Virus record (IMG/VR): IMGVR_UViG_3300042867_000366
Span: 1-39,091 of that record
Origin: a virus
Direction: 5' to 3' (one strand)
Length of the DNA stretch: 39,091 nucleotides
How positions within the stretch are numbered: the stretch's first letter is position 1; the number at the start of each line of letters is the position of its first letter. The position numbers and the translations under genes were made by a program. The notes beneath the pieces were generated by a model. That model was not told the origin of the DNA, searched no databases, and was given only the letters and a program-made list of their open reading frames with translations. This document shows positions 19,927 through 27,431 of the stretch, in pieces.

Positions 19927-21081
19927 TTAAAATAAATGTGTTATTCTACTGACTTGTCCGTGTTGTTTGTGATGCAAAAATCCTTCAACTGCTTTGATAC
20001 TCAAGTACCCATTTCGATGATGCCAACTATCCGTGCCACTTGGCGAACGTAATGATTCAACAGTTACTCCTGCATAATCTTTGGATGACTTATGATGGAT
20101 ATGATGCGTATAGATGTATCTATGTTTCGTTTCTGCCCATTCTCTGCTATACTCAAGTGCCATAAGCAATGGAAGGTCTTGTTGTTTCGCACCATCTCCG
20201 TGCGTTGTACCTATCAAGTTATTGTGGTATTGATATGCCTTGCGATGTGCTATCGAACAATCGAAAGTTATGTTTGTGCAATCTTTAAAATAAGTTTGAA
20301 TAATCTGCGCCAAGAAGAATCCATTGGTATAATCGTGGTTTGATGGATTAAACGTAAAGTGAACATCGGCAACCGATAACAATAATTCCAAGACATCGGT
20401 GTACAACTTCTTGGCTATCATAAAATTATCATACCACATCCCATCGGTATCTTGTTGCGTAAGTGATGTAGTCGAAGACTTGGCATTGTCAACGTGCAAT
20501 ATATCGTTACCACCAATGAAAAGTATCTTGTCGATGTTATACGCAGACACCTTACTTAAGATGCCGTTAACCCCCTCTAAAACTCGTTTAACCGCTATTT
20601 GCGAATTATAATCTTCGCCTGTTTCAAACGCTGAACATAACTTACCAATATGTATGTCGGCAGGATCAATAACTAACAAGTGACCATCCTTGCAAATCTC
20701 ACGTTTTATCTTTGTGAATGTTGGTCGGTAGGCTTGTAAATCGGCAATCAATTCAGAACGAAGTGTCTCAACTCGTTGCACTTCTTGTGGCACATAATTC
20801 GGATTCTTAACTTGTATTGATGCGCCTTCATCCTTTAGCCACATTGTCTTGGCATCCATTATTGATACACCAAGCCGATTCGCAGCCTCGTAGATTCCTT
20901 CTTGAATATCGGCAATGCGTCTTCCGTGTCTTGAGATATATCTACCTAACTCTTTAACATCATTGTTCTCTTTACTATTGGCTTTAACATTCAAGATGGT
21001 TTGTGCTATCTCTACTCCTGTTTTCTCCTCCGAATATATCTGCTTAATAGCGTCATCGTACTTAATCCACTTCGATGTCAT
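19927..21081 (-). CDS. Calcineurin-like metallophosphoesterase with N-terminal HTH-like region
   Basis: 384 aa. The first about 80 residues are helical with an HTH-like look (ISRHGRRIADIQEGIYEAANRLGVS). The catalytic domain has the metallophosphoesterase order: ADIHIGK (D142, H144), GGNDILH (N192, D193), SNHD (N248, H249), THGDG (H294) and THHIHH (H327, H329). Phage members of this family are thought to act on nucleic acids or nucleotides, for example in replication or repair. Its place after the lysis genes is unusual. A hairpin terminator precedes it. Confidence 0.85.
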   Translation of the reverse strand: MTSKWIKYDDAIKQIYSEEKTGVEIAQTILNVKANSKENNDVKELGRYISRHGRRIADIQEGIYEAANRLGVSIMDAKTMWLKDEGASIQVKNPNYVPQEVQRVETLRSELIADLQAYRPTFTKIKREICKDGHLLVIDPADIHIGKLCSAFETGEDYNSQIAVKRVLEGVNGILSKVSAYNIDKILFIGGNDILHVDNAKSSTTSLTQQDTDGMWYDNFMIAKKLYTDVLELLLSVADVHFTFNPSNHDYTNGFFLAQIIQTYFKDCTNITFDCSIAHRKAYQYHNNLIGTTHGDGAKQQDLPLLMALEYSREWAETKHRYIYTHHIHHKSSKDYAGVTVESLRSPSGTDSWHHRNGYLSIKAVEGFLHHKQHGQVSRITHLF

Positions 21082-21096
21082 TTGTGTATTTTAAAG

Positions 21097-21126
21097 TGAA
21101 AAGGGTGACGAATATACGCCACCCTT
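21097..21126 (-). terminator. Hairpin after the lysis genes
   Basis: Minus strand AAGGGTG, 12-nt loop, CACCCTT followed by TTC. The stem is 7 bp and the T run is short, so it may be a partial terminator that lowers expression of the phosphoesterase. Confidence 0.55.
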
Positions 21127-21137
21127 ATAAGTCATTA

Positions 21138-21353
21138 CTACTTGTTGCCGTAAGCCTTGTACGCTGGGTTTATCCAATTAATCAACACAGGTAAGTTCGC
21201 CACTATTCCTGCCGTCAATAACTTCTTAACCATAACCATATCAAATGAGAATAAATCGTGACCATTGGATAACTCAACAAGCCACAAAGATAGGATAATA
21301 GTTGCGAATCCTTTTACGAATGTTCCAAACGGAGTTGTTAATGCTTTTTTCAT
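21138..21353 (-). CDS. Holin-like membrane protein
   Basis: 71 aa with two hydrophobic segments (FVKGFATIILSLWLVEL about 12-28 and KLLTAGIVANLPVLINWI about 44-61) and a short charged loop, a class II holin-type layout. It is close to the GH24 lysozyme, with a 59-aa ORF between. It may make inner-membrane pores that release lysozyme. Assignment from topology and neighbours only. Confidence 0.6.
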   Translation of the reverse strand: MKKALTTPFGTFVKGFATIILSLWLVELSNGHDLFSFDMVMVKKLLTAGIVANLPVLINWINPAYKAYGNK

Positions 21354-21529
21354 TTTTTTGTTATTTTAATAAATGGCAATATTACCAAAAGTCCTTTTAC
21401 AATACCTCTCCAAAGTTTACCTCCGAAGGTTCTTGATGGTGTTGATGCAAGTTGATTAGCGACTATCGAAGCCTCATTGACTATGATGTCTTTTCCTTCT
21501 TGCGTAATGTTTACTTTAATGTCTGACAT
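21350..21529 (-). CDS. Small protein (59 aa) in the lysis module
   Basis: MSDIKVNITQEGKDIIVN..., basic, ending in a hydrophobic stretch (IVKGLLVILPFIKITKK). Its stop overlaps the next start (ATGA), and it begins 4 nt after the lysozyme stop. It may be a membrane-associated lysis accessory protein. Confidence 0.6.
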   Translation of the reverse strand: MSDIKVNITQEGKDIIVNEASIVANQLASTPSRTFGGKLWRGIVKGLLVILPFIKITKK

Positions 21530-21533
21530 ATCT

Positions 21534-21995
21534 TTAAGTTGTTGATGATGTTGTTGTGAAATACAAATCTGCTTCTGCCTTGCGCCTACGAGTTAACCCT
21601 TTCTCAAATGATGAACCCTTATTAACCCACTTCATAAACTCCGTACGAATCGTGGCATCTGATGGATTCGCATTTACCTTCTTGAGTAGCGTTGACTTGT
21701 CAAGATTGCCTAACCCAAGATTATAACTAAATGATACTAACGCATCGAACATACCTTGAGTTAGAACACTTCGTACTCGCTTAGTAACTCCATACTCAAA
21801 GCTAAGTAATATCGTAGCGAATAACTCATCAGCACGTTGCTGAGTAAGTACATCACCCTTCTTAACTCTGATGCCGTTCTCGTATTGCGTATTGCCCCAA
21901 CCGATTGTCCAAATAGCCTTGCTATCTTGATACGCTTGTAGACGGCAAGATTCAAAGGTTTGGATTAGTTTAATTCCGACTTGTGATACTTTCAT
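21534..21995 (-). CDS. GH24 (T4-type) lysozyme, endolysin
   Basis: 153 aa, a single catalytic domain. The GH24 triad is visible: E15 (TFESCRLQAY), D24 (YQDSKAIWTIGWG) and T30. Later conserved parts are ADELFATILLSFEYGV, ALVSFSYNLG and GLTRRRKAEADLY. It cleaves peptidoglycan for release. No signal peptide, so a holin is expected to let it out. The preceding start overlaps by one base (TAATG). Confidence 0.93.
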   Translation of the reverse strand: MKVSQVGIKLIQTFESCRLQAYQDSKAIWTIGWGNTQYENGIRVKKGDVLTQQRADELFATILLSFEYGVTKRVRSVLTQGMFDALVSFSYNLGLGNLDKSTLLKKVNANPSDATIRTEFMKWVNKGSSFEKGLTRRRKAEADLYFTTTSSTT

Positions 21996-22336
21996 TACTT
22001 ACGGATTGCTTTAACTCTTCTACCTATATGCTCTTGATACAACTCACCTTCCTTGAAGTCTTTAATCTCTTCGATGATACACTCCATCACTTTAGCCGAC
22101 CTATCCATCATCAAAGATTGTCTATCAATGCTACGAGTATTGGTTTCAATGATTCCATACATCTTTACTCTATCTTCTTCCATAATACGCTTCACTTCCG
22201 CACGAAGTGAATCAAGTTCATTCATTGTACGTTCGGTAAACTTATCGTATCGTTTCCATAGTATGTAACCACAAAAAGCTAACACACCTACAAGTGCGCT
22301 TTGCTTTAACATCTCTTCTATCAGTTTTGTTTCCAT
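21995..22336 (-). CDS. Membrane protein with long coiled coil (possible holin or spanin)
   Basis: 113 aa. One N-terminal membrane helix (SALVGVLAFCGYILWKRY about 14-31) followed by a charged coiled coil to the end (TERTMNELDSLRAEVKRIMEEDR...). This resembles BhlA/UviB-type holins or i-spanin-like proteins. It is coupled to the lysozyme by one shared base. No lipobox, so not an outer-membrane spanin. Confidence 0.6.
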   Translation of the reverse strand: METKLIEEMLKQSALVGVLAFCGYILWKRYDKFTERTMNELDSLRAEVKRIMEEDRVKMYGIIETNTRSIDRQSLMMDRSAKVMECIIEEIKDFKEGELYQEHIGRRVKAIRK

Positions 22337-22521
22337 TGCTTTATATCAACTTTTGCTTTTATTTTATTATTCAAGGTTAGGTGTTGCATTAATCCAAAGA
22401 CCATCTCTGCTTTACTTTCCACATCATCTCCAAGTATGGCATCGGTTTCGATATGAGCAATGTATAACTGCTTCAAATCTTCGTATGTGCCAGTCCAAGT
22501 GAGGGTGATTAGGTTACTCAT
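22321..22521 (-). CDS. Hypothetical protein (66 aa)
   Basis: MSNLITLTWTGTYEDLKQLYIAHIETDAILGDD..., mixed alpha/beta. Start at 22521 chosen because its ATG overlaps the stop of the previous gene by 8 nt; the longer frame (from 22542) would run deep into it. It lies between fibre and lysis genes. Unknown function. Confidence 0.55.
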   Translation of the reverse strand: MSNLITLTWTGTYEDLKQLYIAHIETDAILGDDVESKAEMVFGLMQHLTLNNKIKAKVDIKQWKQN

Positions 22522-22918
22522 CGTTCTTCCAAGTAGAGCCATCGAATGTTTGACCTAATATCCAATCAGATGCGTTGATTTGTATCGTGTTCAATTTACT
22601 CAATAATGATAACCATTTGGTTTGTATGAACGCTTTAATACTCGCTTCGTTTTGATAGTTGTAAAACTTATCATTACATCTAAATACAACCATATTGCCG
22701 TCAATACGTTCTATCTCAGGTATCTCTTGTTTTAAAGATTGAAAGGTTGCATCCTTATCAGGAATGGCAATGAATTTAGCAGGAATCGTTATGTATAGTT
22801 CATAACGTAGATTAAAAGTAGAATCATCGTTCTTTAAGTTTTCTAAAATTCTTGCCTTTGTTTGGGCTTGTGTTGCGATTGTTAACAGCATCAAGGCTGT
22901 AATGATTATGTATCTCAT
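22514..22918 (-). CDS. Secreted protein with Sec signal peptide (134 aa)
   Basis: Starts at ATG 22918: MRYIIITALMLLTIATQAQ is a textbook Bacteroidota signal peptide (cleavage after AQ). The longer frame from 22966 would bury it. The mature part has beta strands (NLRYELYITIPAKFIAIPD) and ends in LNASDWILG-like and WKNDE segments, with no family. It follows a large signal-peptide fibre protein by 11 nt; both may be exported and act at the surface. Confidence 0.7.
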   Translation of the reverse strand: MRYIIITALMLLTIATQAQTKARILENLKNDDSTFNLRYELYITIPAKFIAIPDKDATFQSLKQEIPEIERIDGNMVVFRCNDKFYNYQNEASIKAFIQTKWLSLLSKLNTIQINASDWILGQTFDGSTWKNDE

Positions 22919-22929
22919 ATAGTTATTGT

Positions 22930-24918
22930 TTACCAAGTTTCTGTCCATTCGATTGTTACAAAACAAGCACCACCTGTCATAGTTACTCCTCCAAGATTTA
23001 TAGATAATGCTTGTGATGCTGAATTGAGTATTATAGGTTTGCTTCTTAATCCAAAGTCAAACACATATTTTTCTGGTTGTGTTGCCGTAGTTGAACAAAA
23101 TATAGGCGCAGTTTCAACCGAACCAATCGTAGTGCCAAGTGTAGGATTAGCAGTATAATATTGAACAATTGAACCTGCCGCAGCATCTGAGGCATCAAGT
23201 GGTACTGCCGTCATAGCCGTTGCCGTTCCTGATGTATTAGCCGTTGACCTTTTAATTAATGCAACATTGAATGTGCTACCTGCCGTTTGCGTAGCTGAGA
23301 ATATAATCTTAGTTATCATTATTGTTTTAGATGCAACACCTGAAATAGTGAATATATCGGTAGCTAATGCAGCAGGACTAAAACTACCTGATGATGCACG
23401 ATATGTTACACGATGGCGCATCTCATCTTTGGTTAATAAAGAACCATTTTTAGTTACAGAAAATTGCGTATAATCACCATTTGCTGATGATGGTGTAGAT
23501 GTAAGTGTATCAGAACGAATGCCCATAATAAAAGAACCACCATCTCCACTTGCGGAAGCGGCATCTTCTAATTTATAACCTCCACTTGCCCCTGAAGCTA
23601 AAAGTGTATTTGTAACTACAACTGATTGGCTTGGATTAATATAAACAATATTATTTGCCGTATTCAAAACTATAAATACAGTTGCCGTTCCTGTCATTGC
23701 TGATAATCCTGTTAATCTAATTCTTTTAGCACCCATTGTTGGCATAAAATATAAAGAAGTATCTCCACTTGAAATACTTGAACTTGCACCTGCACCTGAT
23801 ACTGTATACCTATACAACAAATTTGTAGATGGAGTTGTCCAAGTTGAATCATCATTACTAAATTGAGCAGTTAATGCACCTGTGTAACCTCCTCTAACTT
23901 TTATTGATGCTGTTGCATATCCATCACACAATGCCAATACCGCACTACCTGCCGTTGCCGTTCTAGTTGGTGTTAAGTTTTGTGTAGTAATAGTACCGCT
24001 TACCGAATACGTTGGTACTGATGATGTAAAAGTACCTGTAACCGCTTGTGTAGCAGGAAAATTGCTAATCTTCATAGTTCCTCGTTGCGTAGCACTATCC
24101 AATGTTGCTTCAACAGTTAATGCGCCTGATGGGTTAACTTTTACATCGTGATATCCACCACCACCGCCTGTTGTCAAGCCGTGCATAACTGCATTAACAA
24201 CTAACCCTGTATCTGCCGATACTAATTGCGTACTTAATGTTTTTTTAGTAACATCTGATATGGTTGTGTTAACATTACCTGATACTGATACAGGTTGTGT
24301 TACCCCACTACCGTCAACTAATAACCGAGTTGATGTCACCGTTAACCCTGATGGTAGCCTTGATGTATTTGTAGCCGTATTTGCAAGATTAGTGGAATCA
24401 ACTGCATCTAAACTTGTTGTACCTCCACTACCGCCACTTCCAAACCCATTAGTTGCAAAAACCCTAATACTATCAGGACTATAAATAGCAAGTCTGTTCC
24501 CAGCAGTTGATAACCCTGATGGCACTTTGCTATTTAAAGCGGATAGAGTTGTTTCAGTTGACGCACCTGATGGAAGTGAAACCGTCAACGTGCCTCCTAA
24601 CTTGCTATTGATACCTGATAAATTAGTACTATCCGTTACATCAAGATTCGCAGTTACGCTACCTGTTATCGTAACACCTGTACCTAACTTGGCAAGATTG
24701 ATGCTATCTTGGTACATACGTTTGTAGATGCTATCTGACTTTAACTTCATAGCTGATAGATAAACACGAGATGCACTATCTGATACTTTCAATGCAACGG
24801 AATCTACCATCACAGTTCCTGTAAGTCCGCTATTCTTTTTGCCAGTTATCTGACCTCCGTTTTGTGCTATTGCACTTGTTGTTAGTAGCACTAATAGTGC
24901 CGTAATGATTCTTCTCAT
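22930..24918 (-). CDS. Large secreted or fibre-like protein with signal peptide
   Basis: 662 aa. MRRIITALLVLLTTSAIAQ is a clear signal peptide. The mature chain is low in Lys/Glu and rich in Ser, Thr, Gly and Val, with many repeated strands (TGSVTANLDVTDSTNLSGINSKL; PSGLTVTSTRL), typical of phage fibre stalks. About residues 330-420 hold a beta-sandwich (DGYATASIKVRGGYTGALTAQFS..DSTW) related to the domain in the 163-aa lipoprotein-like gene. The C-terminal about 160 residues look like a second sandwich. Likely receptor-binding or tail-tip decoration; the signal peptide is unusual for a virion part. Confidence 0.65.
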   Translation of the reverse strand: MRRIITALLVLLTTSAIAQNGGQITGKKNSGLTGTVMVDSVALKVSDSASRVYLSAMKLKSDSIYKRMYQDSINLAKLGTGVTITGSVTANLDVTDSTNLSGINSKLGGTLTVSLPSGASTETTLSALNSKVPSGLSTAGNRLAIYSPDSIRVFATNGFGSGGSGGTTSLDAVDSTNLANTATNTSRLPSGLTVTSTRLLVDGSGVTQPVSVSGNVNTTISDVTKKTLSTQLVSADTGLVVNAVMHGLTTGGGGGYHDVKVNPSGALTVEATLDSATQRGTMKISNFPATQAVTGTFTSSVPTYSVSGTITTQNLTPTRTATAGSAVLALCDGYATASIKVRGGYTGALTAQFSNDDSTWTTPSTNLLYRYTVSGAGASSSISSGDTSLYFMPTMGAKRIRLTGLSAMTGTATVFIVLNTANNIVYINPSQSVVVTNTLLASGASGGYKLEDAASASGDGGSFIMGIRSDTLTSTPSSANGDYTQFSVTKNGSLLTKDEMRHRVTYRASSGSFSPAALATDIFTISGVASKTIMITKIIFSATQTAGSTFNVALIKRSTANTSGTATAMTAVPLDASDAAAGSIVQYYTANPTLGTTIGSVETAPIFCSTTATQPEKYVFDFGLRSKPIILNSASQALSINLGGVTMTGGACFVTIEWTETW

Positions 24919-24919
24919 A

Positions 24920-25519
24920 TTATTGTGTTCTTATTAATTTACTTGCTATTTTAGTATATACAGTTGTCCATTGACCAAGTATTTCAGTTATCACGTTTGA
25001 ACCACCTGAATCATATACCGTACCGCCTGTAAACGATAGATGCCAATCATCGTAATTCTCCTCAATGATAAACATTACTTGCGTTGTTATGCTACCTATG
25101 TTAACCAATCTATTGGCAGATAAAGTATGAGCAGGTAAATAGTATCTTGTATCGTTAGCTGCGGTAAAGTTAGCATCAGTTATAGTTGCATCAGTCCAAG
25201 ATGAACCGCCACCACCTGACATTGTAAATAGCAATACCCAAGCACCTGATTGTTGTTCATATACTGCACCATTTGAAGTACGGATATAGTAATCGTGGTC
25301 ATTGTATAATGTTGATGGTACAGTTGTTCCGTTGTATATTCTTGAACCATCAATGGCAAGATATTGTAACGTAGTCCAATCATCAGTTGCGTTACCAATC
25401 TTCATCTTGGCAGCAGGTGAGGCATCCGTTTCGACACCTAACTCACCATCGGCAAGTGTTGGATTCGCAGAAGTCCAATTAGCACCTAAGTCTCTTCGTA
25501 TTTGTATTATGTTAGCCAT
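24920..25519 (-). CDS. Tail fibre protein with Mtd-like N-terminal domain
   Basis: 199 aa. Residues about 4-52 (IQIRRDLGANWTSANPTLADGELGVETDAS..KMKIGNATDDWTTLQYL) match the widely shared phage fibre N-terminal motif (IQLRRG...W...NP.L..GElG.EtD....KiGDG...W..L), also seen in Mtd-type fibres. The C-terminal part is beta rich (TRYYLPAHTLSANRLVNIGSI). Likely a trimeric fibre or cap. No reverse transcriptase or VR/TR pair seen, so no DGR. Confidence 0.78.
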   Translation of the reverse strand: MANIIQIRRDLGANWTSANPTLADGELGVETDASPAAKMKIGNATDDWTTLQYLAIDGSRIYNGTTVPSTLYNDHDYYIRTSNGAVYEQQSGAWVLLFTMSGGGGSSWTDATITDANFTAANDTRYYLPAHTLSANRLVNIGSITTQVMFIIEENYDDWHLSFTGGTVYDSGGSNVITEILGQWTTVYTKIASKLIRTQ

Positions 25520-25740
25520 TATGCGTTACCTCCATCTATTTTTTGTGTTATTAAATATCTGCTATTCGCATCGCCTCCATCAATATCGTTATTACTTACA
25601 TACGTCATAAAATCTTCTTTGCTTATACTCATATCGTCTCCGTTATTAGCTTTCATAAGTATGTTATAATCAGCTTCAACGGTTGTTACTTGTAACCTAT
25701 TGCTATAACGCTTTCTATTTCCTATTGGTAGTAGTGCCAT
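25519..25740 (-). CDS. Small tail-region protein (73 aa)
   Basis: MALLPIGNRKRYSNRL..., with a charged helical middle (DDMSISKEDFMTYVSNNDIDGG) and a C-terminal SRYLITQKIDGGNA resembling short fibre or tip adaptors (the IDGG repeats suggest a beta-roll edge). Overlaps neighbours by one base (TAATG). Inference by context only. Confidence 0.6.
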   Translation of the reverse strand: MALLPIGNRKRYSNRLQVTTVEADYNILMKANNGDDMSISKEDFMTYVSNNDIDGGDANSRYLITQKIDGGNA

Positions 25741-27431
25741 TAGTCGGTAGTTAAAGTTGTTATAAGTGATTTAATAGTAGACTTAAACAAGTTAATGCCT
25801 TGTGTATTACTTGGAGGTGCAGATGGTGTTTGACCATTCAAATATATTGTACAAGTTGAGTGAAGTCTTGTCCTTGCATCGTAGAGGTTCATTATGATAC
25901 TATCTATCATAGATGAAGATAATGATAAGTCATTGAATAGTAAATACTTTAAACTTGTCATATACTTGAATAAGTTTCCGATAGTATTTGTGCCAATCAT
26001 TGAAGACATTGATAAATCAGTACAACCTATTGCTAAATCTCCATCAACTTCAGTAATTTTTATTGTACTACTTGTTGTATCGTATGTTTTAATATTACTT
26101 CCAAATATAAAAACATCTTTTACACTATTGATTGCAAAGTTTTTAGTTATTGTTGTTATAGATGTATATACTGCCAATGCAGTTTTATTAACTGATGCAG
26201 AACCATCTGAATAAGCTATTGCATAAAAGTTGCTACTTGCAGGTGCTGATAAATCTATTGTAAAATCTCCAGTTCCAACGCATCTGAATCTAATACCATA
26301 AGCTAACGTATTAGCCGTTGTAAGTGTTGTTGTGTTTATGCTTGTAGTTATAGAGTTAAGTACAAACACAAGTTTATTGTTATAATCTTCTGCCCAATAA
26401 CCATAAGTAAGCAAGTACGTTGCGTTCAAGTAGTCTAAGAAATTACGCTTACCTTTGAACATACGTCTTACGTCAACTGATGCGTTATTAATTGTCATAG
26501 TCTCAATCCAAAAGTAATCCGTCTGAGGCATTGCTCCGACTACATAAGACTTCTTTTGAACTATATCCAATGTTGACGTATTGTATCTTTCTCGTAACTT
26601 GATAGTATACATATTCAAAGGCTTACCTGCTTCCTTCTTAGACTCTAATTTAGCACCTTCTGCTCTTGTGTAAGCAATACCATCAATCATAAGAGTATCG
26701 GTCAACAAGGCACGTTCTATGATGTCTGCGTACCATTGTGGAATACCTTTACTACCACCAAGTGTTAACTCAAACGTGCGATACGGAATGCCTGATACCA
26801 TCTCTACATTCATAGGTTGGTCTTCGTATACATTGAACTTACTTTCGTTAGTTACATCAGTAATACATCCGTGAACTCGTATTTGTGGTATATAAGCGGA
26901 AGTAGGGTATATAACCGATTGGTCATTGAACGAGTTAAAATAATCTATTCTAACCGTCTTGATGTGAACTTGCTTAACGTGGAATGGCTCAAAGATAATA
27001 TAAGTTCTATCGTTGGATGCAGGAAGATGATATACCGATAAGAAGTATTTGCCCTCGTTGATATTCCACAATGGAAGTGTAATGGTGTACAAAGTCCTAC
27101 TGCCTATTGCCGAAGAACCTACTGAAATTGAAACACCTGTATCCGATCCATTGCTATCAAGTAACTTAACGTGGTCATAAAAGCCTGATGTATTGTCGCT
27201 ACCTATCCATTGAACTCTAATAGTATCTGATTGCTGAAATGGTTGAACGTAAGGTTGTTTCTGCTCATATTCCTTTAGAGTTCGATAGTACCAATCGGAA
27301 TCTATGTTACGATAGTTATAAGAAGGATTGAAGGCTTGATATAGTATAGTTCCTGCGTCTGCATTCAGTTTATCACTTTGCCATATTGCCCTAAGTGGAT
27401 TGAGTAAAGGTATTTCAAATATGTTTGCCAT
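25740..27431 (-). CDS. Distal tail/baseplate protein with LRR-like C terminus
   Basis: 563 aa. The N-terminal half is beta rich with FEIPLLNPLRAIW and QSDTIRVQWIGSDN segments, typical of tail proteins of Bacteroidota phages that follow the tape measure by one gene. A later region (about 430-530) has leucine-rich-like repeats (TDLSMSSMIGTN..LFKYMTSLKYLLFNDLSLSSSMIDSI), as in BspA-type surface proteins. It may mediate host contact. No catalytic residues seen. Confidence 0.65.
   Translation of the reverse strand: MANIFEIPLLNPLRAIWQSDKLNADAGTILYQAFNPSYNYRNIDSDWYYRTLKEYEQKQPYVQPFQQSDTIRVQWIGSDNTSGFYDHVKLLDSNGSDTGVSISVGSSAIGSRTLYTITLPLWNINEGKYFLSVYHLPASNDRTYIIFEPFHVKQVHIKTVRIDYFNSFNDQSVIYPTSAYIPQIRVHGCITDVTNESKFNVYEDQPMNVEMVSGIPYRTFELTLGGSKGIPQWYADIIERALLTDTLMIDGIAYTRAEGAKLESKKEAGKPLNMYTIKLRERYNTSTLDIVQKKSYVVGAMPQTDYFWIETMTINNASVDVRRMFKGKRNFLDYLNATYLLTYGYWAEDYNNKLVFVLNSITTSINTTTLTTANTLAYGIRFRCVGTGDFTIDLSAPASSNFYAIAYSDGSASVNKTALAVYTSITTITKNFAINSVKDVFIFGSNIKTYDTTSSTIKITEVDGDLAIGCTDLSMSSMIGTNTIGNLFKYMTSLKYLLFNDLSLSSSMIDSIIMNLYDARTRLHSTCTIYLNGQTPSAPPSNTQGINLFKSTIKSLITTLTTD

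Noticed and set aside
22376-22395. GTTAGGTGTTGCA as another cassette end
   Set aside because: It lies within a coding sequence, with no complementary partner or palindrome nearby.
24920-25519. Diversity-generating retroelement, suggested by the Mtd-like fibre domain
   Set aside because: No reverse transcriptase and no variable/template repeat pair is present.
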